Source: Ianthella basta
Taxonomy: Eukaryota > Porifera > Demospongiae > Verongiida > Ianthellidae
Length of the DNA stretch: 64,000 nucleotides
NCBI GenBank assembly: GCA_964019415.1
Contig: OZ025870.1
Location: 1,223,501 to 1,287,500 of the forward strand
Direction: 5' to 3'
Shown: positions 1 to 11,564 of the stretch, one piece after another
How positions within the stretch are numbered: the stretch's first letter is position 1
Layout: every line of letters starts with the position of its first letter
Notes under the pieces: model-generated
Seen by the model: only the letters and a program-made list of their open reading frames with translations
What the model was told of the DNA's origin: nothing
Database searches by the model: none
Program-made: the position numbers and the translations under genes

Positions 1-2179
1 GCAAGGAGATTTATGAAATGCTGCGACCTGGTGTTATTCTGTATCGACATGTCGGAAACACGACTGCATGGCAGTGTACTTCGTACCATTCAAGAGCTCG
101 AGCCAAACTGGAATCATACCATCTTTGTCCTGATGTTCGCACACGCGCTGCCTGGTCTCGTGCGCCACTGCAACAATCCTCGATTTCCCAAAGGCCAGTA
201 CTTCAATATGAAATTGGCTGAATGGACTAGAGAGTTAAAGGCTATTCTTCAGCATATTGGAGTGGAACAGGAGGTGGTTGCTAAAACTAATGTTTGCCCA
301 ACTACTGATAAAGCTGGAGACCTTCTCCCAAATGGAGAACCGTGGCTCCCCCCACTGTCTTTGACCGTTATGGGACTACTCTCACCTGAGAAGAAGGCCT
401 CCTTTCTGGAGGAACATGCCTCAATAATGGCTACTGCCACTGTTACAGAACAGCTGCCAACACTATCACCTACTGCTTCTACACTTGCAGAGCTCATGGC
501 GACAATGCATGTGGGCACAATGATGAAGGTTCGGTCAAGTAGTGAGAGAGGTCTGCAGGCTTCTGCTGCTACACCTGTTCTTTCAGAACATCAATTGCGT
601 TCCATCAGAGCTGCTCTGTCAAAGCTGAGGAAGGATTGCCCTGTGTTTGGCATCTTGGTGATAGGTAGAACTGGCGTTGGTAAGTCCACCCTCATCAACA
701 ACCTCCTTGGAAAGGAGGTAGCAAGAGTGGGTCACACACTGCAGTCAGAGACGCCAGATGTGGACCAACATGAAGTTACGGTGGAAGGAGTGCAAGTCGT
801 TGTGTATGACACACCGGGCCTAGGTGATGTGAAGGGCGAGGAAGAGGAGCGGCGGCATCTGAAGGGCATGGAGAAAGCCCTAGCACAGAAGAAGATTCAT
901 CTGGTTGTGTATTGCCTTCAGATGAACAATACCATAATGACAAGCAGTATAGCCGGTGCCATCCGCAAGTACCACCAGATCGGTGTGGACTGGCAGAGGA
1001 GTGTCATTGCACTCACATTTGCTGATGCTCTCTATGTGCCTGAGAGGGAACAGGCCCTTCCCAACTTTAGAATGAGTCATTTCTTTGAAGAGAGATTGGC
1101 CTACTGGCGGAGTGAATTGGAAAAGGAGCTGGTTGATATAGTTGGCGTGAAGTCTGTAGCGGTTGCGGAGCAGAGTGATCCAGTGAGTATAGGTGTAGTT
1201 GAGCAGTCGAGGAACTGTTCCTGCCTTCAGAAGTTGATCTGCTGTCAAAGAGGCCAAACGAGGGAGATTGAGCTTGATGCTATTGTTGCAGAGTCAGATG
1301 TGATGAACATTTATCCAACTTCTCTACTACCATCAGATGACCTCCCAAATGGTAAGCCATGGTATGTCCCTCTCTGGTTGCGCATTGTGGAGATCCTGTC
1401 ACCCGCAGCAGTAGTTCGGTTACTGGACATCCACAGGAACAACATCTCTGATGAGCAAGCACCGCCTCCAAGCAAGCATTTCAAAGTACAACTGCAACTC
1501 ACCAGGGAAGACAAAAATCGTGTAGCAAATGCCATTGCTGTCACTGTAGAATCAACTGGAATGGACAGCAGCGAGGTACTTTCTCTTTCAGAATCATGTA
1601 TTGGGGATTTACTCAAGTTATTTGCTCCGGAGCAAGCAGGCCAAAGTGGAAGTGAGCCTGAGCAGGCAACATCACCACAGAATCAAACACAGTCTGTCAA
1701 AGAGTCCATCTTGTCACAGAATGTGTATGGTGAGTGTGAGAGCAAGAAGAGTGGGATAAATAGAGTGGGAGCTGAAAGAAACTTTGATAAACATAGTGCA
1801 TGCAGGTGTTAGATATGGTCATGATTGGTAGCTATCATTCTTCTGAAGTCGTGATGTAGTCATGAATGTGATTGTCTCTGCCTTCCCCACAGAACATCAG
1901 TACCATCTCGTGCTCTTCAGAAAAAACGTGAGCAAGAAGGCTGCAGGCAAGGGGAGGGCACTTCTGGAAGTGCTGTTGTGTGATGCAGCCGAGGTAGAAA
2001 AGTGCTTTGTGGGCAACCCCCTGAATGAGGAGGAGGCTGTGCAAACTGGTCTTGTCAAATGGATGGGAGGCAATGTAGGCCGCCAACCTCCCACCTGGGA
2101 GGTTCTTCTTGAAGCTATGGACGGTGCTGAAATAGACAAACAACATGTCCAAAGCCTATCAAAGGACCTCGGCCTCTAA
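1..2179 (+). CDS. GTPase copy A: pseudo-G + AIG1/GIMAP-like G domain + Death-like domain (5' partial)
   Basis: The reading frame is open from base 1, so the gene starts outside the window. Exons are 1-1729 and 1893-2179 (donor gtgagt at 1730, acceptor cag ending at 1892, phase 1), giving 671 visible residues. The first part is the end of a G-like domain (FCIDMS, then FAHAL where the other copies have TFADAL). A second, canonical G domain follows: P-loop GRTGVGKST near base 665 and G3 motif DTPGLGD near base 810, with ALTFADAL as the likely G4 region. A Cys-rich insert (CLQKLICC) precedes the conserved PNGKPWYVPLWL block. The second exon is about 95 residues and has the Trp and Leu pattern of a Death domain (LVKWMGG, PPTWEVLLEAM). 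Copy E is the closest relative. The role as an immune or cell-death GTPase is inferred from domains only. Confidence 0.82.
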
Positions 2180-2462
2180 CAGTTCTTGACACATTGCTAG
2201 CTACGTTTAACTTGGTTTTATTTCTTTAAAATTTTACTTCAATATTTTGTAGCAGCATATTTTAGCCACATAGCTAGCTAGCTGTCACATATCATGTTGA
2301 ATTATAGTCTTTATTTAGCTCTAGTTCACATGACACGTCATGTACAGGGTATGTGCGTGCATTACTTGTATGTGCATGTGCAGTTGCTTTATTCTACGTG
2401 GCTTGTGTATTGATCCATATTGCATTGCACCTAAGCCCATGACCTGTATTTGATCATGATTG

Positions 2463-2866
2463 ATTGAATCCAAAATGGAAGTGGGACCCGTCCACACATG
2501 CACCAACACAAGTTGCGTTTGCTCGCAATGAGTTCAACAGTACGTCTGTCCTTCCTCACCTGTCTCCTTCTGTCGGCCCACTTGGTCTTGTGCAAGCAGT
2601 TTACCCTGAACATATCACAGTGAGGGCGAGGAGCTGAGCTATGGCTGTGAGACTAGGACAGGTCTGGTGCATGTATATATTAGCGACTAGTTGATTGTGC
2701 ACTTTCCTTCAGGCGAAGTGACAGCTCCTTCATCTACTTATGCTAAGAGAATTAAAGAATTAACCACGACCAGCTAACAGTCTCGCGTGCTTTGTAGGTG
2801 TTGTGGTCGATTCTAGAGTGTGTATATGCTTACTTCACACTTCCAACCATACATCCCATCAATCAT
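2463..2866 (+). pseudogene. NUP210 5' fragment 1 (exon 1 and part of intron 1)
   Basis: The signal-peptide exon of NUP210 recurs at 2528-2619 (begins MSSTVRLSFL, ends KQFTLN), with about 60 bases of conserved 5' flank before it. One G is lost at the donor relative to the intact gene (tcacagtgagg against ccacaggtgagg). Matching intron 1 sequence continues to about 2860 and then stops abruptly in the interior of GTPase copy B. No NUP210 exon 2 follows, so it cannot make NUP210. The spacer at 2180-2462 matches the DNA after GTPase copy E and holds no gene that I can see. Confidence 0.75.
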
Positions 2867-2868
2867 GA

Positions 2869-4393
2869 TCCATCAGAGCAGCTTTGTCAAAGCTATGGAA
2901 TTAGGCCTGCCCCGTATTTGGCATCTTGGTGATTGGCAGAACATGTAGAGGTGTTGGTAAGTCCACCCTCATATCAACAACCTCCTTGGAAAGGAGGTAG
3001 CAAGCGTGGGCCACACACTGCAGTCAGAGACACCATTGCTAATTCTGTGGAAGGAGTGGCAATCATCGTGTACGACACACCAGGACTAAGTGATGTGAAA
3101 GACAGCAGAGACGGCAGCACTGCATCCATATGAAGATTAGTGGAAGGATTACCAATTGTTGTGTACGACACACCAGGGCTAGGTGATATAAAGGGCGAAG
3201 AAGAGGAGAAGCTGCACCTGGAGACGGTAGAAGATTTCATAGCGAAGAAGAAGATTCATCTGGTTGTGTACTGCTTTCAGATGAAGGAAACCGTAATGAC
3301 AAGCAGTATAGTCGGAGCCTTACGCAAGTACCACAAGGTTGGCGTGGACTGGGAGCATAGTGTCATTGCACTCACGTTTGCTGATGCTCTCTACATGCCT
3401 AAGAGTAAACAGGGACATCCTGACCTTAACATGAGTCAATACTTCAATGAGAGATTGACCAACTTGCAGAGACAACTGAGAAAGGAACTGGTTATTGTTG
3501 ATGTGAAGTCTGATGTGGTTGAGAGCCTGAAGATTTGTCCGACTTCTCTACTGCCAACAGATCAGCTCCCAATCGATGGTATACCCCACTCTGGTTGCGC
3601 ATTGTAGAGATACTGTCACCTGCGGCAACCGTTCGGTTCCTGGAAATGCACAGAAACAACATCTGTACTGAGCAAGCACCCGTTTCGAGGAAGCGTGTCA
3701 AATTTCAAATGCAGCTCAGCTGGGAAGACAAAAATCAGTTTGCTGAAAACATTGCTGTCACAATAAGAGCAGCTGGAATGGACAGCAGTGTGGTCCGCGC
3801 TCTTTCAGAATCACCTGCAGGTTTTGGGGAATTACTCAATTTACTTACCCTGGAACAAACAGGCCAAAGTGGAAGTGAGGCATCTTCACCACAGATCAGG
3901 GTGGCAAAGAGTCCATCTTCCTGCAGAATGTATATGTTCAATGCGAGAGCACGGAAAGTGTAATAGCTACATGCAGTGGAAGTTGAAACAAATGTGCCAA
4001 TTATGCTGTAGAAGTTTATGGGATGGGGATGGACTTTAGATATGTGTAGTAACATTCTTTGAATATGTGATATGGTCATGAATGTGAAGAATCTCTGCTT
4101 TCTCCACAGAACGTCAAGGCCATCTCAAGCTCCTCAGAAGACATGTGAGCAGAAAGGCTGCAGGCAAGGGGAGGGCAGTTCTGGAAGGGGTGGAACTTGA
4201 CACACCCACAATAAAAGCATGTTTCAAGGACAACCCCATGGATGAGGAGGGAGCCGTTCAGGAAGGGTTGACCAGGTGGATAGAAGGCGAAGGCAGCCAA
4301 CCTCCCACCTGGGAAATACTTTTCGAAGTTATGGATTTTGCCAAAATTGCACAGCAACATGTCCAAAGTCTCATGGAGGACCTCAGCCTCTAA
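2869..4393 (+). pseudogene. GTPase copy B: broken GTPase-Death pseudogene
   Basis: Homology to copies A and E starts in mid-exon at the segment leading into the P-loop; the N-terminal half is absent. The P-loop carries a 6-base insertion and is followed by a 2-base insertion that shifts the frame. The G3 segment is present twice (near 3075 and 3165), with a stop between. A deletion near 3570 shifts frame at the PNGKPWYVPLWL block. The donor of the penultimate exon is destroyed (tatatgttc where the others have tatggtragt). The final Death-like exon (about 4111-4393) has an intact acceptor and an open frame. Several independent lesions make this a confident pseudogene, although the Death exon could still be used as a donor module. 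Confidence 0.85.
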
Positions 4394-5119
4394 CAATTCC
4401 TGACACATAGCTACATAGTACGTTTTAACTATTAGTTTGCAATTGTTCTTTGATTTTCATTTTTGTGCTTAGCTAGCTAGTTTGCCACATGTCATTTATT
4501 TATTATCATGGTTGAATTATAGTCTTTATTTAGTTTCTAGGAAACAAGCATTGCACACAAATTGTGCATATTCCTTACAAGTATATATATACCCGTATAA
4601 TTATATAGTAACTGCTGCATAATTATTATGGTTTGGATAATATCGCGCAAGTGCCCCGGGGCCCTTACTTACGTAAGTGAATCCAAAATGGAAGTGGAAC
4701 CCGTCTGCAACGCACGTCTGCTCGTGATGGGCTCCAGAGTGTCTTTGCCGTTCTTCGTGTGTCTCGTAAGCAGTTCACCCACATAGCGTACCACAGGTGG
4801 GGGAGGACAGCTATGGCTGTGAGACTAGGCCAGGTCAGGTGTGTTTTAGCTGCTAGATGAATTGATTGTGCACTTTCCTTGAGGCGAGGTCATAGCTCCT
4901 TCATCTACTTATGCTAAGTGAATTAAGGAATTAATCACGACCAGCTAACAGTCTCCCTTGCTTTGTAGGTGTTGTGGCTGATTCTAGAGTGCGTATGTTT
5001 ACTTCACTCTTCCACCTCCAGGTGTTGTTACCTTATGTCCCTGAACAATCTGGAGTGAAGACCAACTTTACATTAAAGTCACAAAATGGATGCTTTCAAT
5101 GGTACAGTGTCACATGCAC

Positions 5120-5120
5120 C

Positions 5121-5200
<80 letters not shown>

Positions 5201-5212
5201 CACACACACACT
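5120..5212. repeat. CA microsatellite
   Basis: About 90 bases of CA dinucleotide with one TG interruption. It sits at the point where NUP210 exon 3 is missing from this copy. Confidence 0.95.
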
Positions 5213-6598
5213 CCCCTCCCCTCCCCTCACACACAGCTACTGGTACTCAGTTGAGATGTGATGTGTTTGTGGACACCATTCACAAGATAGAGATCACCAC
5301 GACCACCAGAGAACTGCTCCTGGAGGAGGCACCAGAGATGTTTGATGTCAGAGCTTTTGATGAAGAAGGTACGCACACCACACAATACTGTACAATTCAC
5401 TGCCCCCTATCCCCATGGGGTGGTCTTGTTTGACTTTCAGTGCCTTCTAAAGCACACGTACTTTCATGACTTGCTTTCCTTGAGGAGACATTGTGTGCAG
5501 TTGTAGCTACTCTTCATCTTTCCAATTGTTTTGCAAAGTGGTTGCTATTACAGTCATGCGACTCATGCTATCCCACCTTGAACTCACTTTTGGCACTGTT
5601 ACTTACCACTTGTGAATGGTTTAAGTTCCCTTGTGATGTACCAAGTTAGGTCAAAGTCCAAGATAAGTTGTGACTCTAATGGTATTCATGACAGCAGCCA
5701 CTTCGCATAACTTTGCTCAATTAACAGGATTATGTTTTTGTCATGTACATACTCTGGATATGCATATGAGGTAGCCAGTGACGTGAAGTCTCTGTAGACT
5801 TCCTGAGGCTCGCCTCGCCATGCTCAATACATGGTTATCATAGTAATGTGTCAGATGTACCCCGACCTGCTGTGTTTCCTATTCCGGGCAAAATATTCAG
5901 CACTCTACGAAGTCTTCTGTTTGAGGCCTATTGTTTGAGTGAACTCTGTCCAAGGACACTACAGCCAGGAACGGAAACCAGATGAGATACTGACGTATGG
6001 AAGTGGGAATATGTTTTTGCATACTAGTCCCTACTTCACTTTAGCCCCTGCATATTAATGAGGCATTAGCCAAAGCCTGTCCGTCGCATTATGTGTTCCA
6101 TTCTGTGATTGTTACATGCGCTCTGTGTAGTTAAAGTATAGCACATATCTAGCCTGTGTTACAGTACACTACTTGTCCTGTGATATATAATGGCATCTAT
6201 ACTTTGTATGTGCTGTGTGTTGTGAGTTGATTGTTGCTCCTGCCGGCAATGTCCATACAACGCACACCTGTAGCATGTTCAGCCATATCTGTTTATATGC
6301 TGTATGTGTTGTGTGTGTGCGTAGGTTTGTCCAGTTTGCTGACTCTGGTTATGAGGCAGATCCTGAGATTGACGGAATTGAGCAACAAGCAAGTATGTGA
6401 TATTAGCACATTGCCACCCACTTCACACTGTACAGTACATCAGTTTGTAAGCTAGTTACAGCACACACACAGTGTCACCCACACACGGTGTACTGTGATG
6501 ACCTTGTAGTAATGTATTTGTTCTGTGGCACCTCTCCAGTGCCCAAAACCTTTGGGACATTTTGAGCATGCCCAATTAAGTGTTCTGATTTGAGTGGT

Positions 6599-6746
6599 GT
6601 CTTTATTTCAGAGGTAGTTTTGTACACATCACTATGTAGCTGGGACAGTAGGCAATGTTCTCATTAGAGAGATGTCCTTATTTCAGATGTAGTTTTGCAC
6701 ACATCTCTATGTAGCTGGGACAGTAGGCACTGTCCTCATTAGAGAC
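6599..6746. repeat. Two tandem units of about 74 bases
   Basis: Units 6599-6672 and 6673-6746 both start with TGTCYTTATTTCAG and contain GTAGCTGGGACAGTAGGCA. A single unit occurs in the matching intron of the complete NUP210 gene (about 25665-25740), so the tandem copy arose in this duplicate or was lost there. Confidence 0.8.
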
Positions 6747-7974
6747 GTCTGTCCTTTGTAAGCATGCTCCAGTGTGTTTAAGATGTGGCTCATTGCATGG
6801 AGATGAGTCCAGTCTCTGCTGCTTATGCATGGTTGTTGTCCTTGTCTAGGGTCTCCATGGCGACTCAGTGTTGGTCCAGGCTATCAACACTGGTAGAGTT
6901 GTTGTCAATGTGAAGTTGCTGAATGAGGCGTGGCAGGGCGTGACAAGGCGTGTCCCCAGAGAGTGTGCGACTGATTGTGAAGGAGAACCTAATGTTAAAG
7001 CCATACCTGCCGATCTACATCATTCCACTGAGTTACATTGACTACACATTGGAGAAGAGGAAACAGGGAAGGGTGGAAGGTGAAGGGGAAGGGGTGGGAA
7101 GAGAGTATATATAGTGGGAAGAGTATCTTGTCTACGTACTTACAGTCAATAAGCACTCGTACACACACAGTAAGTAGCAGGGATTCACACAAGTACTTGC
7201 TGGACAAACAGCTTACCGTTTCATTGTACATTTGTGCAAATGACGTTTGCTGTGCTGTTATTATGCTTGCATCTGGAGGAGAATCTGCTCTGCAGATGAC
7301 GAGTGCTCTTGTTAACAGGTATCATCTTCTTACAAGTACACTACAGTTATTGCTGAAAAGGATAGGAAACTCGATCAACCACATTAGCGGAGGTTGTTTC
7401 TCCCATCGCTGGCTCTTTTAGTGGAATGATAGTCTGGATGATTTAATTCACCAACGTAGTCACTTCAGTACCGGATACAGCCTGTGACAGTTGAAACACT
7501 GCATTAAATTCAAAAGGTAACTTTGTTGGTGTGACAGATCGGTGATTGTACATTGATTAGGAGCACGGAGATACCGAAACATTACAGTAAACTAATTTGC
7601 TTGAAAGAAATTACAGAGCTGCAAGGGAGATGAGACAAAGCTACTCTGTGGATTGCTAACTCACTTGGAGTGTGTGTGTTAACTGAGGCATGTCCGAAAG
7701 GGTACGTGTTGCTAACTCTGGTGCAGTAATGGCTTCAATCGTCATCACCTTGCTGGTTCCTACCATAATCGGTGCGTACACTAGAAGGGCCTCTCTTCGT
7801 AAATCACTTTTTCATTCATGTAATTGGACGGCTACCTTACCAGTGGCCAAGATATGACATGTTTTACAAAAGTAAATGCAGGCACCTCCCTTAGGTGAAG
7901 CACTGACTACTCTGCAGTAGCAATGGCATGTGCATCTAGCTGACTCATGCGTGCAAACAGCATGACACATGCAT

Positions 7975-8145
7975 GCTGGAAGTGTAATAGCAAGGTACTT
8001 ATCAACATGAAACACACATTAAGTCCTTGCATGCTCAGCTGCAAGTTACATAGTGCAGCTGGAAGTGTAATAGCAAGGTGCTGATCAACACAACTTGCAG
8101 GAAACACACATTAAATCCTTGCACAATTGCAAGTTACATAGTGCA
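7975..8145. repeat. Two tandem units of 83-88 bases
   Basis: Both units begin GCTGGAAGTGTAATAGCAAG and end AAGTTACATAGTGCA. Unit boundaries are 7975-8057 and 8058-8145. There is no coding potential. Confidence 0.85.
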
Positions 8146-8390
8146 GCAGCAGTGTATGTAGTGGTAGACGTGCTACTCCTATAGCTAGTGGATGTGCAGT
8201 TGTGATTGTGGTAGTGAGCCACTGTACACTCATAGCTAGATGCGTACCATAGTGCATCCAGTAAAACTTGTAGGAGATGGTCACTGTAGCCACCTCTCTA
8301 AAACAACTAGCCTCCCTGGACCCCCCCCCCCCCTCCAAGTAGCATTAGCATAGCACTAATACATTGCAGTCCATCTCTGTAATACAGCCA

Positions 8391-8434
8391 GCTCTTAGTG
8401 GGCCACAGGTGGCTGTATTGGACAGGTTTCACTG
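8391..8434. repeat. Dispersed repeat end (shared with 51712-51752)
   Basis: The stretch with GGGCCACAGGTGGCTGT and ACAGGTTTCACTG is the approximate reverse complement of 51712-51752. A shorter related end (GCAGGTTCCACTGTA) occurs near 25755. It is probably the end of a miniature inverted-repeat element. Confidence 0.55.
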
Positions 8435-9017
8435 TACATACGTACATACTCTATGGTGTTTGGGTGACATGTTTGTGTGTGTGTGTGTGTACTCCTAGGT
8501 GCGTGTGCCCTGCAGTAGCTAGGGGGATGAAGTCAAGCAGGTACTAGAAATAATCCAGCACTCTCAGGCTAGCTACCAATACACTGTAGCTAGGTACGTA
8601 GCTACCACCATGGATGGTAGAGTTAACTCTACCTAAATGCTACCTCCAATGAAGGGCAGCAATAGTACTCTGTTCTGCTGCGAAGTCATTCGCGGCAGTA
8701 CCCCCTTTTGCACGCGCAACGGCCAGACTTCTCAACGACAATCTTACTTCCACTGGTCCATGAAGCATCCCTCAAGTGAACTACAGCCCAAGAAGACACT
8801 ACCGTTGGTAGTTTCTTGGAGGTCCCAGAGCACCTTCTGCAGGCAAAGAGTTCGCTGTGGCCGTGAGCATCATAGATTATGTTCGCCGAGTTCGTCTGCG
8901 ACCGTCTCACTAATTAGTAGCCCGCAAAGTTCCCGATCAGATGCTCAGAAAGGCACAAGAGCTTTTGCCAACAGCAAAAACGCGCGAAACCGTGACGCCA
9001 TTTATGAGAGGGACATA

Positions 9018-10826
9018 ATGGCTGTTGGAGGCGACGCGTTTCAAGATTGTCAGATGAACCGGTGGCTGGGAAAGGTTTGGAACGAAACTCGCTTTGAGAT
9101 TGTGTTGATTGGAGATCGTGGATCGTTAGGAAGTCCCTTCTTGAGCAACGTACTGGGCGCGGACCTTGACCGTCGAAGTCGGACATGCTGCGATAAAGCA
9201 CCTCGGCGGTTTGTTGCAGACGGAGTGCGTGGTATTGCTTGGCTCGTACCTGCGCTGTCAGATGCTGCAGGGTACAAGGATGAGGAGTACTTCAGACGTG
9301 ACGTTATGGAGAGCGCTGACCTGGTAATCTATTGTGTCGACATGTCGGACACACGGCTGCGCGGCGGTGTGCTGCGAACCCTACAAGAGCTGAAGCCAGA
9401 CTGGAGTCGAACTGTCATTGTCCTGACGTTCGCAGACGCCCTGCCAGGTCTCGTGCGTCACCGGGATAGTCCTGAGTTTCCCAGAGGCGAGTACTTCAAC
9501 GCCAAATTGGCTGAATGGACTGAAGAATTGAAGGCAATACTTTTGCGTATTGGAATGGGACAAGAGATGATTGCTAAGGTAAAGTTTCACCCCTGTACCA
9601 ATGAACCTGGAGATCTTCTACCAAATGGAGAGCTGTGGCTTGCACCACTGTCTCTGGCTATTATGGAAATACTATCACCTGAGAAGAAGGCCGCTTTTTT
9701 GGAGGAACATCCAATGCCACTGCATGCTGTCACTACAATTGCCAAACAACCAGCGACACAATCTCCTGCCGTTGCTGTTGTTGCTGAGCTTCCAGCAACA
9801 TTGCCTTTGGGCGAAGCCATCCTGGTTCGGTCAAGTAATGATAGCAGTCTGCAGGCTTCTCCTGTTATATCTGTGCTTTCAGAAGATCAGTCACAGTCCA
9901 TCAGAGCTGCTTTATCTAAGCTGAGGAAGGATTGCCCTGTTTTTGGCATCTTGGTGATAGGTAGAACTGGTGTTGGCAAGTCAACCCTGATCAACAATCT
10001 CCTCGGGAAGGAGGTAGCAAGTGTGGGCCATACACTGCATTCGGAGACACCAGAGGTGAACCCACATGAGGTTACGGTGGATGGAGTGCCAATTGTCGTA
10101 TACGACTCACCGGGACTAGGTGACGTGAAGGGTGAGGAAGAGGAGAAGAAGCACCTGGACATCATGAAGGCTCTCCTATCAAGGAAGAAGATTCATCTGG
10201 TTGTGTATTGCTTTCAGATGAACCAGGCCACGATGAGAAGCAGTATAGTCGGTGCCTTACGCAAGTACCACGAGATCGGTGTGGACTGGAAACGGAGTGT
10301 CATTACACTCACATTTGCTGATGCTCTCTTTGTCCCTACAAGTAAACAGGCACTTCCTGACTTTAAGATGAGCCAGCACTTCGATGAGAGGTTGGCCTTC
10401 TGGCAGGAAGAATTGAGAAAGGAGCTGGTTGAAACAATTGGTGTGAAGTCAGATGTGTTTAAGCAGCTGAAGATTTATCCAACTTCTTTACTACCAAAGG
10501 ATGAACTACAAAATGGTAAGCCATGGTATGTCCCTCTCTGGTTGCACATTGTGGAGATCCTGTCACCCGCAGCAGCCCTTCGATTCCTGGAGATGCACAG
10601 GAACAACATCCGTGACAGGGAAGCACCACCTCTGAGTAAACGTGCTAAGGTGGAAGTGAGCCTTGTTAAGGAAGAAAGGAGTCGGTTGGCTGTTACACTT
10701 GCTGTGACCATAGAAGAAGCTGGGCTGGATAGCCGTGAGGGCTTTGGTGATCTTCTCACAGCCGCTTTAGAATCAGGAGTTGGGACAGTGCACAACTTGC
10801 TGAAGGAAGATACAGCCATGACTTAG
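9018..10826 (+). CDS. GTPase copy C: pseudo-G + AIG1/GIMAP-like G domain, no death-fold module
   Basis: A single-exon frame. I chose the ATG at 9018 because the protein then begins like copies D and E (a short leader, then FQxxQMxxWLGxxW); the frame is open back to 8637. This gives 602 residues. Residues about 15-270 form the degenerate G-like domain: IGDRGSLGSP stands where a P-loop would be, and TFADAL is kept. The second G domain has GRTGVGKST (about residue 315) and DSPGLGD (about 363), then ITLTFADAL. The C-terminus ends soon after a short helix-rich segment and no Death exon is visible downstream. GTP binding by the second domain is well supported by motifs; the biological role is unknown. 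Confidence 0.88.
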   Translation: MAVGGDAFQDCQMNRWLGKVWNETRFEIVLIGDRGSLGSPFLSNVLGADLDRRSRTCCDKAPRRFVADGVRGIAWLVPALSDAAGYKDEEYFRRDVMESADLVIYCVDMSDTRLRGGVLRTLQELKPDWSRTVIVLTFADALPGLVRHRDSPEFPRGEYFNAKLAEWTEELKAILLRIGMGQEMIAKVKFHPCTNEPGDLLPNGELWLAPLSLAIMEILSPEKKAAFLEEHPMPLHAVTTIAKQPATQSPAVAVVAELPATLPLGEAILVRSSNDSSLQASPVISVLSEDQSQSIRAALSKLRKDCPVFGILVIGRTGVGKSTLINNLLGKEVASVGHTLHSETPEVNPHEVTVDGVPIVVYDSPGLGDVKGEEEEKKHLDIMKALLSRKKIHLVVYCFQMNQATMRSSIVGALRKYHEIGVDWKRSVITLTFADALFVPTSKQALPDFKMSQHFDERLAFWQEELRKELVETIGVKSDVFKQLKIYPTSLLPKDELQNGKPWYVPLWLHIVEILSPAAALRFLEMHRNNIRDREAPPLSKRAKVEVSLVKEERSRLAVTLAVTIEEAGLDSREGFGDLLTAALESGVGTVHNLLKEDTAMT

Positions 10827-11280
10827 TAATGTGAAGTACGTAGAATCTGTATGTGAACAAAGTATGCCATTTAGCATGATTTTATCGAGTACTTTTTATC
10901 GTAGCTATTAGTACACTTTAGCATTCCACATGTCTTGTGAACACTTTTCAGTTCTTCAAAGAATTTTAGGTTTATGTATTAGCAACATAACTGATACTGT
11001 ACTAGCTGTAAATTTTTGTTTGTTTCACAAGTATAATAATTATTATTCTGCATACATACATATGCAAATGATGTAATTTATATTTTGTACAAGGTTAAAT
11101 TGCATTTAGTTTTTTGTGAATGGCCACCATCAGTTGTAAATTATATTAGTTATGTATGTACATGATATATATTTGTATACTGGATATGTAGCCCAACGTT
11201 TTCATGATAAGTACTTTATTTTTGCAAATGCCAACTGCATGATGTGCTAAATCTGTGATAAAAGCTCCATGAAAATTAAA

Positions 11281-11397
<117 letters not shown>

Positions 11398-11564
11398 GTA
11401 TTTTCATGTAGGATTAGGTACGTATGATCCTGCTGTTTCTGTGCTGTTACCTGTTAGCTATTCAGTTTGGGGTTTACATCTTTTGAGGTCAAAGTTCAGA
11501 GGTGAGCCTTGGGTCGAGTAACATTAATTATATAATATACATAATAGCAACTATTTAGCAACAC

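Larger units (their letters stand above)
4678..7079 (+). pseudogene. NUP210 5' fragment 2 (exons 1, 2, 4-7), degenerate
   Basis: Exon 1 near 4728 is internally deleted. Exon 2 (5022-5101) is intact and the same length as in the complete gene. Exon 3 is missing: the CA array of intron 2 runs directly into the C/T tract of intron 3. Exon 4 (5237-5368) is intact. Exon 5 (about 5890-5998) has lost its acceptor AG, has a 14-base partial duplication and has a Trp-to-stop change. Exon 6 (about 6325-6390) ends in a gc rather than gt donor. Exon 7 (6850-7079) has a 10-base internal duplication that shifts frame. Homology fades soon after exon 7. Confidence 0.85.
7080..8636. other. Spacer between NUP210 fragment 2 and GTPase copy C
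   Basis: No convincing gene. It contains a two-unit tandem repeat (7975-8145), a short dispersed repeat (8391-8434), a run of about 15 C near 8317 and a short TG run near 8474. Confidence 0.6.

Noticed and set aside
5086..5433. A continuous gene across exon 2, the CA array and exon 4 of NUP210 fragment 2
   Set aside because: The frame is open only by repeat translation; splice sites at 5101 and 5236 match the complete gene and show the array is intronic.
9587..9820. Minus-strand frames opposite the GTPase genes, recurring in each copy
   Set aside because: They lie antisense to strongly supported coding sequence and recur only because the sense strand is conserved.
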